A DNA stretch of 41,748 nucleotides from Nitrospira sp. (lineage in GTDB: Bacteria > Nitrospirota > Nitrospiria > Nitrospirales > Nitrospiraceae): positions 1-41,748 of the forward strand of contig JABMDL010000013.1 in the NCBI GenBank assembly GCA_015903945.1, in the 5' to 3' direction. The notes below the pieces were generated by a model, which was not told the DNA's origin, searched no databases, and saw nothing but the letters and a program-made list of their open reading frames with translations. The stretch's first letter is position 1, and every line of letters starts with the position of its first letter. Below are positions 7,611 to 16,547 of the stretch, in pieces. The position numbers were made by a program, and so were the translations under genes.

Positions 7611-8526
7611 GACTTACTCCTTCATGTCTAACCGTAAACCACCCCGTGACCATCGAGCGAATGTTGTTAAGGAACCCGGTGAGGACCACCTGGAGGACGT
7701 GAATGACAATAAATCCAACAAATGAAAAACTGGCGATAAAGTGAATCGTCCGCGCAGCCTGACGGCCTCCGAACATGGTCAGGAGCCATGGAAAGGCCGT
7801 GTCGATCGTCGGTGACATCGCCAGACCAGTCAACACAATCAGCGGCGCCACGATGAACAAGATGGTCGCGTAGGCCAGTTTCTGAAGCACGTTGTACCGC
7901 TTCGCCTCATTTCCGCTGGGATGTCGAAGGATAAGATGATCTTTGATCGACTTCCCGATGCCTCGCCAGTCCTTGCCGGTGGGGGTCAAATCGCGCGTGA
8001 CATGTCGGCTCGCCAAGGCATACGCCGTAAAGATCAGCCCGTTGGTCACGAAGAGCCAGGCAAAGAACAAGTGCCATTGCCGCCCCATGGCAAGCCATTT
8101 GCCGCTGGGGATTGTCGCCCAGGCCGGGAAGCCTCGGCTCATGCCATTGGAGTAGCCCAGCACGCCGGTCGTCTCGAACTGATGACCCAGGATGGTCGTG
8201 AGGCCCTTCACCTCACCACTCTCTGTCTGCACCGGCCTGATGGCTAGCAAGGCCTGGTCGCGATCAGAGCGGTCCCCCCAATAGAGCGCCGGATGCGCGT
8301 TAAAAATCTGGAGCCCGCTCATGATCAAGATGATGAGAAAAGGCACATTCAGCCAGTGGCTGATCCGCACGGGCAATCGATGGCGGTACACCCGTTCCAC
8401 AGACGGGGCAGCGGATGCTCCTCGATCACGTGCTGAGGCTGTCGCCGATGCCGGCAGTTCCGCACTCGGGACCGGCTCTACTCCCGGATTCACTGCGTGA
8501 TCTCTAAACCGAATGGATGCGGCCAT
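7600..8526 (-). CDS. Cytochrome b561-type membrane subunit (electron partner of the molybdoenzyme)
   Basis: A 308-residue integral membrane protein of the Ni/Fe-hydrogenase/formate dehydrogenase b-type cytochrome fold. A 50-residue polar N-terminus precedes HRLPVRISHWLNVPFLIILI, whose His are typical heme ligands; further spans are WHLFFAWLFVTNGLIFTAYA, ILFIVAPLIVLTGLAM and IHFIASFSFVGFIVIHVLQV, again with His at helix positions suited to two b hemes. It should link the quinone pool to the periplasmic molybdopterin lipoprotein whose gene overlaps its 3' end. Between helices it carries a soluble loop (about residues 95-145) longer than in simple b561 proteins. It is the first gene of the three-gene redox unit. 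Confidence 0.86.
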   Translation of the reverse strand: MAASIRFRDHAVNPGVEPVPSAELPASATASARDRGASAAPSVERVYRHRLPVRISHWLNVPFLIILIMSGLQIFNAHPALYWGDRSDRDQALLAIRPVQTESGEVKGLTTILGHQFETTGVLGYSNGMSRGFPAWATIPSGKWLAMGRQWHLFFAWLFVTNGLIFTAYALASRHVTRDLTPTGKDWRGIGKSIKDHLILRHPSGNEAKRYNVLQKLAYATILFIVAPLIVLTGLAMSPTIDTAFPWLLTMFGGRQAARTIHFIASFSFVGFIVIHVLQVVLTGFLNNIRSMVTGWFTVRHEGVSHEA

Positions 8527-8610
8527 ATTCCTCCCTCCCGACTCCAGCGATGATCGATGTATCGTTTCGTCTGGAACGGAGGAGGTTTCTTACAAACGGA
8601 GACCGGCTGG

Positions 8611-8653
8611 AAAAACACAACGGCCTGCGGTCGGATCACCCGACCGCAGGCCG
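8611..8653 (-). terminator. Strong Rho-independent terminator
   Basis: A perfect 15-bp inverted repeat (arms 8620-8634 and 8639-8653, 4-nt loop) is followed on the minus strand by TGTGTTTTT. It lies 31 bp past the stop of the heptad-repeat gene and before the b-cytochrome gene, so it separates the sigma-factor/gdh run from the redox operon. Confidence 0.85.
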
Positions 8654-8683
8654 TGAGAGGTACCTCTGCGAGGAGAGGACGAA

Positions 8684-9064
8684 TTAGTAGCCCATCACGC
8701 CCTTCAGATCGCCCTTCATCGCATCTTTCGTGGCTTTCATCTCGTCCTTCATGGCATCCTTTGAGGCTTTCATCGAATCCTTTTGGGCCTTCATGGCATC
8801 CTTCTTTGCCCTGATGTCGTCCTTCATGGCATCTTTCGATGCGCGCATCGCATCGGTCTTGGCCTTCATCGCATCAGATTTGCCCTTCACCGCATCAGTA
8901 CCGGCGTTCATCTGCCCCTTCATCTCGCCCTTCATCGCATCGGCATCGGCCTGCATCGCGCCTTTCATCTCGTGCCCCATGCTGCTCATATCTTCGGCGA
9001 AGGAATACACGCCTGCCCCCATCACAGAGGCTACCGTTGCGATTGCGACCAACATCTTCTTCAT
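8684..9064 (-). CDS. Secreted Lys/Asp/Met-rich heptad-repeat protein
   Basis: A 126-residue protein with a signal peptide (MKKMLVAIATVASVMGAGVY, then SFA). The mature part is almost entirely repeats of the form (K/S/T)DAMKAx with a period of seven: SDAMKAK, TDAMRAS, KDAMKDD, KDAMKAQ, KDSMKAS, KDAMKDE, KDAMKGD. Before these is a Met/Gly-rich stretch (EDMSSMGHEMKGAM). Such a sequence predicts one long amphipathic helix or coiled coil with a Met/Ala face and alternating charges, resembling LEA-type or apolipoprotein-like repeats by form only. The start at 9064 has a perfect AGGAGG 6 nt upstream; the longer open frame does not. It follows the YHS gene and ends just before a strong terminator. No enzymatic motif; function unknown. 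Confidence 0.8.
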   Translation of the reverse strand: MKKMLVAIATVASVMGAGVYSFAEDMSSMGHEMKGAMQADADAMKGEMKGQMNAGTDAVKGKSDAMKAKTDAMRASKDAMKDDIRAKKDAMKAQKDSMKASKDAMKDEMKATKDAMKGDLKGVMGY

Positions 9065-9088
9065 CGAGAACCTCCTGGTTAAAAGAAA

Positions 9089-9117
9089 AGAAATGGTGCC
9101 GGCTGCCTTCTGCAGCC
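9089..9117 (-). terminator. Possible weak terminator or attenuator
   Basis: A 6-bp perfect stem (GGCTGC/GCAGCC, 5-nt loop, 9101-9117) lies just after the YHS stop codon. On the minus strand it is followed after a few bases by a T-rich tract (ATTTCTTTTCTTTT). The T-tract is offset, so it may only reduce read-through into the heptad-repeat gene. Confidence 0.35.
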
Positions 9118-9125
9118 ACACACAA

Positions 9126-9590
9126 TCACTCATGCACCTTGGTGAGTGTCATCACCGCCGGCCAGTTGGCATCCGCCTGTTGGATATACCCCGGGACATC
9201 CGACAGCCATCGTGAACGGACGGCGTCACTATAATTGAGATACAGTGTACCATGAATCACGCTAAAAGCCGCGGGGTCGATTGTGGCCTTGTAGCCTTTC
9301 GCCATCCCATAAGCACAGTAGCCGCCGTACTGCGGAGCATACTTGTCCGGCCCGGCAGCAAACACATCTCGATGCGCGGCTGACGCAAACTGAAACGTCG
9401 AGCCTCGATGGACTGATTGAAACTCCGGCAATCCCTTGACCGGTTTCTGCTCAGTGAAATACGCAACCGGATCGTAGCCGCCAATTGCAACCCCGTCTCT
9501 CTCGAAATAGTCACCGGCAAAGACCGTAGCGAGACCGCTGATCCAGAGGACAACCGCTCTGAAAACACAAGATCGAACGCGTCTGGTCAT
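9126..9590 (-). CDS. Exported YHS-domain protein
   Basis: A 154-residue product counted from the ATG at 9590, which has AGGAG 9 nt upstream. The N-terminus is a signal-like segment (RAVVLWISGLATVFAGDYF). The YHS domain follows: DGVAIGGYDPVAYFTEQKPV, then FQFASAAHRDVFAAGPDKYA and PQYGGYCAYGMAKGYKATID. These match stand-alone secreted YHS proteins found near metal or redox genes; YHS domains are generally thought to bind metal, but the ligand here is not shown. The longer open frame (to 9701) would overlap the glucose dehydrogenase gene and lacks a ribosome site. The gene lies 64 bp downstream of gdh on the same strand. Confidence 0.85.
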   Translation of the reverse strand: MTRRVRSCVFRAVVLWISGLATVFAGDYFERDGVAIGGYDPVAYFTEQKPVKGLPEFQSVHRGSTFQFASAAHRDVFAAGPDKYAPQYGGYCAYGMAKGYKATIDPAAFSVIHGTLYLNYSDAVRSRWLSDVPGYIQQADANWPAVMTLTKVHE

Positions 9591-9654
9591 CGTTGTCTGC
9601 TCCTGGTCGTTCATCATCAACAGAGGGCAATCAGCCATCAGCTCCCAGCTGCTC

Positions 9655-10767
9655 TTATTCAGACGCCTCATATGCGACATTGACATACACCTTAATCGCA
9701 TTCCGCTCGGTCGTCAGCATTGAGATCATTTGGCCATAATTCTCGAGCCCCTCCACTGGATGAGTCAGCAATTGAGACAACCATCCGGGATACTCCAGCT
9801 CTGCGCGGGCAAAGTCATAGACACCGGCTTCAAAGTATTCGCGGTTGGCGTTCACCGTCCCCATCACCAACTTGTTCCCGAGTACGAAATCGAGGTTGAT
9901 CCTGTCCGACGGGATGGCATGGTGCCGGTCGCCGCCCGTGACGCTGGCCAACACAAGCACGCCGTTCTTCCCGAGCGATTCCATGGCCTCGAAGGCCACC
10001 GGCGAATAGCCGGTTGCTTCGAACATCACGTCGAAGGGACCGAACCGCTTCGCGGCCTCTCGGATCGACAGATCGTCGGTCGAGATGTAACGCACCCCGA
10101 GTTCGTCCAGCAGATCAAGATTGCGCGATGGCCCTGTCTGCTTTCCAAAACTCGTAACCTCACAACCCTTCATCCTGAGAGAAAGCGCAGCCAGTAGTCC
10201 GACTGTGCCGGCGCCCAACACCGCCGCTTTTTTCGGCCTCCAGATCTTGAACCGCCGTTGTGCTTCGTACGCCTGAATGAGGCCCTTCTGGATAATCGAC
10301 ATCGGTTCGAGGAGCACGGCCACGTCTTTGAGTCCCTTGGGAACTTTTACCAAATACTCAGGGTCTTCCACAAACAACTCGGTGAGAAAGCCGTGGCGGA
10401 GATTGATGCCCCGCTCGTAGTAGGTGTCCTCCAGCGTCATGTCGTATTGGCCGATCTGATCGTAGAAACTGCCGCCGGGACGGCGAACGGTCGGCACCAC
10501 AAAGTCACCCGGCGAGAAATCCGAGACGCCATGTCCGACCTCCGCCACTTGCCCGAAGCATTCGTGGCCGATGACGAGGAAATCATAGCCGGGAGGGGCC
10601 AGGCCGTATTCAGCAGCATTGATCTCCTTATCCGTCCCATCGACTCCGACGCGCAATACTTGCACGAGCACCCCGCGCCCGTTCGGAATCTCATGCACCG
10701 ACGGCTTGGGCAGATCGGCAAGATGGATCGAATTGGCTTGCCCTGGAATGACCGCAACGGATTTCAT
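9655..10767 (-). CDS. gdh: Glucose 1-dehydrogenase, archaeal-type MDR family
   Basis: A 370-residue medium-chain, zinc-type dehydrogenase that would oxidise glucose (or a related aldose) to the lactone with NAD(P)+ in the cytoplasm. It shows RVGVDGTDKEI, the GHE motif VIGHECFGQVAEVG, the PTVRRPGG region, RHGFLTELFVEDPEYLVKVP, LLEPMSIIQKGL with the conserved Glu, and a Rossmann loop AVLGAGTVGLLAALSL. These are the landmarks of archaeal glucose dehydrogenases (Sulfolobus, Thermoplasma, Haloferax). The first zinc ligand, Cys in most members, is Asp here (GVDGTD), as known from the haloarchaeal enzyme. It lies 68 bp downstream of the anti-sigma gene on the same strand and may be read from the sigma-54 promoter upstream of that run. 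Confidence 0.85.
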   Translation of the reverse strand: MKSVAVIPGQANSIHLADLPKPSVHEIPNGRGVLVQVLRVGVDGTDKEINAAEYGLAPPGYDFLVIGHECFGQVAEVGHGVSDFSPGDFVVPTVRRPGGSFYDQIGQYDMTLEDTYYERGINLRHGFLTELFVEDPEYLVKVPKGLKDVAVLLEPMSIIQKGLIQAYEAQRRFKIWRPKKAAVLGAGTVGLLAALSLRMKGCEVTSFGKQTGPSRNLDLLDELGVRYISTDDLSIREAAKRFGPFDVMFEATGYSPVAFEAMESLGKNGVLVLASVTGGDRHHAIPSDRINLDFVLGNKLVMGTVNANREYFEAGVYDFARAELEYPGWLSQLLTHPVEGLENYGQMISMLTTERNAIKVYVNVAYEASE

Positions 10768-10835
10768 GTCATTGTCCTTTGTGTTGTGAACGCGCCAAGA
10801 GGCTTGGCCGATTTGGACATCAGAGTTGTTGTTGT

Positions 10836-11105
10836 CTACTGCCGACGGAGCTTCGCAGCGACTGCCTGCCGAACCTGCTCTGATTCGGACGGCGAGTCCA
10901 CGGTCTGCGGCAGCAGCCTGACCAGATCTCGGACAGAGGCAATCTGCCCGACATACGCCCCGCAGCCGGCACAGGCAGCGAGATGCAACGCGATTTGCTG
11001 CTTACGATCCTCGCCGACATGCGCATCAAGGTACGCCGAGGTCCACTCGACGACTTCTCGGCATGTAATCTCTTCGTGAACGGATTGTGACGCGTCATGT
11101 GCCAT
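10836..11105 (-). CDS. Zinc-finger (zf-HC2) anti-sigma factor
   Basis: An 89-residue soluble protein, with the start set at the ATG at 11105 (AGGAG about 10 nt upstream). The N-terminal half is a zf-HC2/ZAS module: EEITCREVVEWTSAYLDAHV, then IALHLAACAGCGAYVGQI, giving the His-x3-Cys-x2-Cys zinc site. The C-terminal half has a short helical tail (SEQVRQAVAAKLRRQ) and no membrane span, so the regulator should be cytoplasmic. ZAS proteins bind and silence their cognate ECF sigma factor, often in response to redox stress. The gene sits 56 bp behind the ECF sigma gene; the pair is almost certainly cognate. Confidence 0.85.
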   Translation of the reverse strand: MAHDASQSVHEEITCREVVEWTSAYLDAHVGEDRKQQIALHLAACAGCGAYVGQIASVRDLVRLLPQTVDSPSESEQVRQAVAAKLRRQ

Positions 11106-11161
11106 ATCTGGAAGACTCCTTGTGGGCGGCCTACCCCTCAGTCTCCCCTCATCGGATTTCC

Positions 11162-11890
11162 TTACACCGCTCTCTGGCACCCCTCCAGGTAGGTCTCCAC
11201 CGCCCGGCGCACTCGTTCCCTGGCCCGATGCAGCCTGACGTATAGATTCGTCTCGGTAATCTGTAAGATGTCACAGACTTGCTTTGCCTCAACCCCTTCG
11301 ACATCCCGGAGGATCAAGACGTCTTTCAAGGTGACCGGCAGCGCCTCGATGGCCCGGTTCATCGCCTGGACCGCCTGTTGGGAGGCCAGGAGTCTCTCAG
11401 GCGTCTGGTCATCCCATGGTTGCGGAGGAAAGGCCCAATGGCCTGCCCACTCACCGGACCGATGAAACCGAGAGGGATCGACGGCATCTTCCTGCTCTTC
11501 GTCGAAAGTCTCGAAATCCGAGAAGGTGGTGTGGCGCTTCTCACGCACGCCGCGGTCTTTGGCCTTGTGGATCATGATGCCGAAGATCCAGGTGCGCAGC
11601 GACGATCGGCCTTCGAATCGGTCCAGACTTTCGATCACCGCCATCCAGGTGTCCTGCACCACTTCTTCGGCCACCTCCCGATCTCCCACATGGCCCATGG
11701 CCATGCGAATCAGAGCCCCATGATGCTTGGTGACCAGTTCGTCGAAGGCCTGTTCATCGCTTTGTCGCAGTCGCGCGAGGAGCCGCTGTTCGTCGTTCGG
11801 CAACGACCGGGGCGGAACGGACGAGGTGTTTGGCAGAGCACGGGGGGACTGCCCGATTGACTCACGGCGGGTCGTAGTGGCTGCATTCAT
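11162..11890 (-). CDS. ECF (RpoE-like) RNA polymerase sigma factor
   Basis: A 242-residue sigma-70 family, ECF-type protein. After a ~45-residue variable N-terminus comes region 2: FDELVTKHHGALIRMAMGHV, DREVAEEVVQDTWMAVIESL and FEGRSSLRTWIFGIMIHKAK (-10 binding). A linker with an acidic DEEQEDAVDPSRF stretch is longer than usual. Region 4 follows: ALPVTLKDVLILRDVEGVEA and LQITETNLYVRLHRARERVR (-35 helix-turn-helix). It begins at an ATG overlapping the STAS gene stop by 4 bp (ATGA) and is followed by its zf-HC2 anti-sigma. STAS, sigma and anti-sigma thus form one translation-coupled switch. Confidence 0.92.
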   Translation of the reverse strand: MNAATTTRRESIGQSPRALPNTSSVPPRSLPNDEQRLLARLRQSDEQAFDELVTKHHGALIRMAMGHVGDREVAEEVVQDTWMAVIESLDRFEGRSSLRTWIFGIMIHKAKDRGVREKRHTTFSDFETFDEEQEDAVDPSRFHRSGEWAGHWAFPPQPWDDQTPERLLASQQAVQAMNRAIEALPVTLKDVLILRDVEGVEAKQVCDILQITETNLYVRLHRARERVRRAVETYLEGCQRAV

Positions 11891-12159
11891 GATCGGCCTC
11901 CTCCAACGTGAAGCAGCTCCACGACGAAGCGAGGAGCGCTCATAAGGGTGACTTGTTTGCGCGGGAAGTTGCTGAAGACCTCCACGCCTCTGCTATCCAC
12001 GTAATCCAACCGGGAACATTCCAGAAACACGTTTTTCTTCTGCCGGAGAATGGACCGGCATTCCCCGTCAAGCAGCGCTGCCCACTGATCAGTGACTTTG
12101 CCTTCCAGTTTGAGAAGGACATCGTGCGCGCTTTCTTGAATCTTGGTGATCTTCAACAT
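11887..12159 (-). CDS. STAS-domain protein (anti-sigma antagonist type)
   Basis: A 90-residue single STAS domain. The core has KLEGKVTDQWAALLDGECRS, then KNVFLECSRLDYVDSRGVEV and the end of the sheet VTLMSAPRFVVELL. The LDYVDSRG element aligns with the D-S-x-G phosphorylation loop of SpoIIAA-like anti-anti-sigma factors; Ser56 would be the phospho-site. It is the first gene downstream of a sigma-54-type promoter (12208-12222), with AAAGGGGA before the ATG, and overlaps the ECF sigma gene by 4 bp. A partner-switch role over the neighbouring sigma factor is suggested by position. No HPK/HATPase anti-sigma kinase is present in the window, so the mechanism may be atypical. Confidence 0.85.
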   Translation of the reverse strand: MLKITKIQESAHDVLLKLEGKVTDQWAALLDGECRSILRQKKNVFLECSRLDYVDSRGVEVFSNFPRKQVTLMSAPRFVVELLHVGGGRS

Positions 12160-12207
12160 CGCCGTCCCCTTTCTGCTCTGTGCAACCTGCGGATGCCATG
12201 CTATTCA

Positions 12208-12222
12208 GCAATCGCAGTGCCA
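12208..12222 (-). promoter_or_regulatory. Sigma-54 (-24/-12) promoter of the STAS-sigma-antisigma operon
   Basis: On the minus strand the sequence is TGGCAC-TGCGA-TTGC, a full match to the -24 and -12 elements with correct spacing. Transcription would start near 12197, giving a leader of about 37 nt to the STAS ATG. A sigma-54 activator is encoded by the next gene upstream. Confidence 0.82.
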
Positions 12223-12269
12223 GCGCAGGGCTCCAGCCTCGTTGACAATGCAACATGTCGATTTGATTA

Positions 12270-12288
12270 AGCGAAAGAGTGTTTCGCT
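12270..12288. promoter_or_regulatory. Inverted repeat between the enhancer-like site and the sigma-54 promoter
   Basis: AGCGAAA-GAGTG-TTTCGCT is a perfect 7-bp inverted repeat about 50-65 bp upstream of the -24 element. It may be a regulator site or a second activator site; no T-run suggests termination. Confidence 0.45.
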
Positions 12289-12331
12289 ATCGAGTGACGG
12301 GAAAAGAAACGATGTGGGCTTTTCCTAAAAT

Positions 12332-12348
12332 ATTGGGACCGTCCCAAT
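12332..12348. promoter_or_regulatory. 17-bp palindrome, probable upstream activator site
   Basis: ATTGGGAC-C-GTCCCAAT is a perfect palindrome (8-bp arms), followed at 12351 by a further half-site (GTTGGGAA). It lies about 110-125 bp upstream of the -24 element, the usual place for sigma-54 enhancer sites, and next to the gene for an AAA+/Fis activator. Confidence 0.65.
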
Positions 12349-12379
12349 TAGTTGGGAATGCAGCGCGGGATGCGCTGCT

Positions 12380-12407
12380 CGTCACGCGTCATCCGTCATA
12401 CGTCATT
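12380..12407. repeat. Four tandem 7-bp repeats (CGTCAYN)
   Basis: CGTCACG, CGTCATC, CGTCATA and CGTCATT follow one another without gaps between the activator gene and the palindrome. Related TGACG words recur nearby (12291-12299, 12451-12475). Confidence 0.6.
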
Positions 12408-12472
12408 CGGCAGACCAGGACACAGCATCGTGACCGATGCATTCCCTACGGTTGACGAATAATGATTGACGG

Positions 12473-14861
<2,389 letters not shown>

Positions 14862-14875
<14 letters not shown>

Positions 14876-15100
14876 CCTCTGCACCCAACAATGGAATAGC
14901 CGAGGAAGGACTCAGGGCGTCAGAGTCTAGCACTGGAGAGGAAACCCTGGCAACGCGAACGGTGGGGATCTGACCCAGACGCGATGCTCCCTCACGTGTC
15001 TTGTAGGCAAGCATTCCCCCGCCGGGGCCGGTGCCGATGATGATGATGTCGTAGTGGGAGAGTCTGGGACTAGGTCGAGAGAGGGGAAGTCGTCTTACAG
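14862..15100 (-). pseudogene. Remnant of a GMC-type FAD oxidoreductase N-terminus
   Basis: On the minus strand, codons 15056 to 14991 read HYDIIIIGTGPGGGMLAYKT followed by RE. This is the N-terminal FAD-binding beta-alpha-beta segment of glucose-methanol-choline oxidoreductases (typically YDvIIIGTGpGGGtLAy). Upstream in frame there is no start codon with a ribosome site, and downstream the frame soon loses similarity (GASRLGQIPTVRVARV) and stops at 14862, inside the start of the activator gene. About 20 codons of a ~500-residue enzyme remain recognisable. It fills the gap between the activator gene and the plus-strand gene at 15216. Confidence 0.65.
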
Positions 15101-15215
15101 GAGGGGGATGTTCGCGAGAGGCTCCCCGACAAACTGATCAATTGAGACCAACACTTATCCCAGAGGGGGTGTTAGAGTGTTCAGGTCATTACACAATTTC
15201 AATTTGGAGGTCCTG

Positions 15216-15569
15216 ATGCAGGTGATGAAGCGTCTTGTGTTCATGGGGCTAGGTCTCACATTAACCGGCTATCTGAGCGGAGCACCAGTCTTCGCAGCCG
15301 ATAAACCAATAGAGGATGGGTCAAAGATCGTAATTACGTCCCCTAAAGCCGGGGACAAGGTCAGCGACACTTTTGAGCTGAAATATGAGTTGACCAAAGG
15401 ATCGCAAGCGGCTCATGCCCACGTCTTCGTGGACAACGAGTATCAGAAGGGTTTTGGCGGAACGGTTAAGGGGTTGAGCCGTGGGACGCACCAGATCACG
15501 GTGACGGGCGCCACGAAGGACCACGCCCTCGTCGCAGCCAGCCAGACCATCACCGTCGAAGTGCAGTAG
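15216..15569 (+). CDS. Small exported beta-rich protein (DUF4399-like), unknown function
   Basis: A 117-residue protein. A signal peptide (KRLVFMGLGLTLTGYLSGAP, then VFAADKP) is followed by one small beta-sandwich-like domain: KIVITSPKAGDKVSDTFELK, then AAHAHVFVDNEYQKGFGG, LSRGTHQITVTGATKDHALV and QTITVEV. The order 'ITSPxxGdxV... HaHvfvDn... l.rGtHqitv..a..dh' resembles periplasmic DUF4399-type and Ig-like domains that present His residues. Metal binding is possible but not shown. The ATG at 15216 has GGAGG 5 nt upstream, so the GTG at 15177 is not used. No operon partner: the next plus-strand gene is about 390 bp away. Confidence 0.75.
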   Translation: MQVMKRLVFMGLGLTLTGYLSGAPVFAADKPIEDGSKIVITSPKAGDKVSDTFELKYELTKGSQAAHAHVFVDNEYQKGFGGTVKGLSRGTHQITVTGATKDHALVAASQTITVEVQ

Positions 15570-15957
15570 CACTCGAACCAGCCAGTTTCACGCCGCCGGG
15601 GTCTCTCCCAAAGGAGGCCCTGGCGCGCCTGGGTCCCCAGCCCGCTTCCGTACATCCATCAGCAGCTACCCTTATTCAAAACAGAGTTTTCCTCCTCCTG
15701 ACGTCCTCCCATAAAACTGGACCAGCAAAAACTGGAAAGTTCGGCTAGACTGCGGCCCACAACCAGGAGGACCTGCACTCTGCCAAGAGTGATTTTCAGC
15801 AATTCTGTGAGCAGGCCGAGCTAAAAGGCAAATTCGCCAAGTCTGTAGAGTTTGCCAAGAAATATCTCGTTGAGATTGATAGCAAACTGGGTAACTCTCA
15901 GCTGTCAAATTAGTTAATGGACGGCTTGATTCGCGGCACGCGGCGGTTGGACGCACC
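15570..15957 (+). other. Gene-poor gap with a 5'-truncated ORF remnant (15749-15913)
   Basis: The gap carries an in-frame stretch from a stop at 15746 to a stop at 15911 that looks like real coding sequence: AKSDFQQFCEQAELKGKF, then VEFAKKYLVEIDSKLG. It has no ATG, GTG or TTG start; an AGGAGG (15765-15770) lies just 2 nt before a CTG. It may be the 3' end of a lost gene or a very small gene with a rare start. Just upstream, the sequence AAAACTGGACCAGCAAAAAC contains near-repeats (ACTGGA twice), which may be an insertion-sequence scar. The rest of the gap shows nothing definite. Confidence 0.4.
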
Positions 15958-16503
15958 ATGATGATTGCTGCTGGGTATATGGCCAAGAGAGTGGTACGTA
16001 GGCCCGACTGGCTGAAGGCAGGCAGGATCAAAGATATCTACTCGGTGAGCGGATGTATCTCCAAAGACTTTGCTGATTACATCAAATTCTGGAAGCACAA
16101 TGGCTATTGGCTTTTCGACTTGCCTGAAGTCATTGGGCAGGTAGCACGGGAACACTCGATCGATCTTGTTGGAACGACGATGTTCTATTACGAAGTCTAC
16201 GAACAGGAATACGATGACAGGAAAGGACAATGGTGCCCGTATAAGAGAGAACCGTCGTTCCCCACGGACGTCTGCACACCTGAGCAGAAGATTCTTGCAG
16301 GATTTGATGTGGTCAGCAGCGTCTCGAGAAATAGCCCGGAATGTTCCCCACTTTCATGTAACTCTCTCGCGAACGAGATTCAGACCAATGCACATTGTCT
16401 ACTTCCCGATTTCGAGACCGCAAAGCGACTGGTCGAAACAGGACGGTTCAAAGATTCAGAACCTGATCCTTACAGAATCTACGCGGTCTACACCCTGAAG
16501 TAG
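15958..16503 (+). CDS. Hypothetical protein, 181 residues
   Basis: I do not recognise this protein. It is soluble, has no signal peptide or membrane span, and is rich in aromatic and charged residues in the first half (KDFADYIKFWKHNGYWLFDL, then TTMFYYEVYEQEYDDRKGQW). It has a Cys cluster in the second half (PTDVCTPEQK, SPECSPLSCNSLANE, NAHCLLPDF) and ends YRIYAVYTLK. The composition is protein-like throughout and the frame has a hairpin terminator right after the stop, so it is likely a real gene. No good ribosome site precedes either ATG at 15958/15961 or the later one at 15979. It lies among small accessory genes, next to a VapBC pair, and may be horizontally acquired. Confidence 0.6.
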   Translation: MMIAAGYMAKRVVRRPDWLKAGRIKDIYSVSGCISKDFADYIKFWKHNGYWLFDLPEVIGQVAREHSIDLVGTTMFYYEVYEQEYDDRKGQWCPYKREPSFPTDVCTPEQKILAGFDVVSSVSRNSPECSPLSCNSLANEIQTNAHCLLPDFETAKRLVETGRFKDSEPDPYRIYAVYTLK

Positions 16504-16504
16504 A

Positions 16505-16523
16505 GGGGGCTAAGCCCCCGTTT
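16505..16523 (+). terminator. Hairpin terminator
   Basis: GGGGGC-TAA-GCCCCC followed by GTTTGTG, starting 2 bases after the stop of the gene ending at 16503. A 6-bp GC stem with a short T-run; it also lies just beyond the convergent vapC stop. Confidence 0.6.
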
Positions 16524-16547
16524 GTGCCACGCGGTAGCCTGCCGATA

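Noticed and set aside
12332..12348. Rho-independent terminator of the activator gene
   Set aside because: The palindrome has only a 1-nt centre and no T-run, and lies about 125 bp past the gene end; an operator or enhancer fits better.
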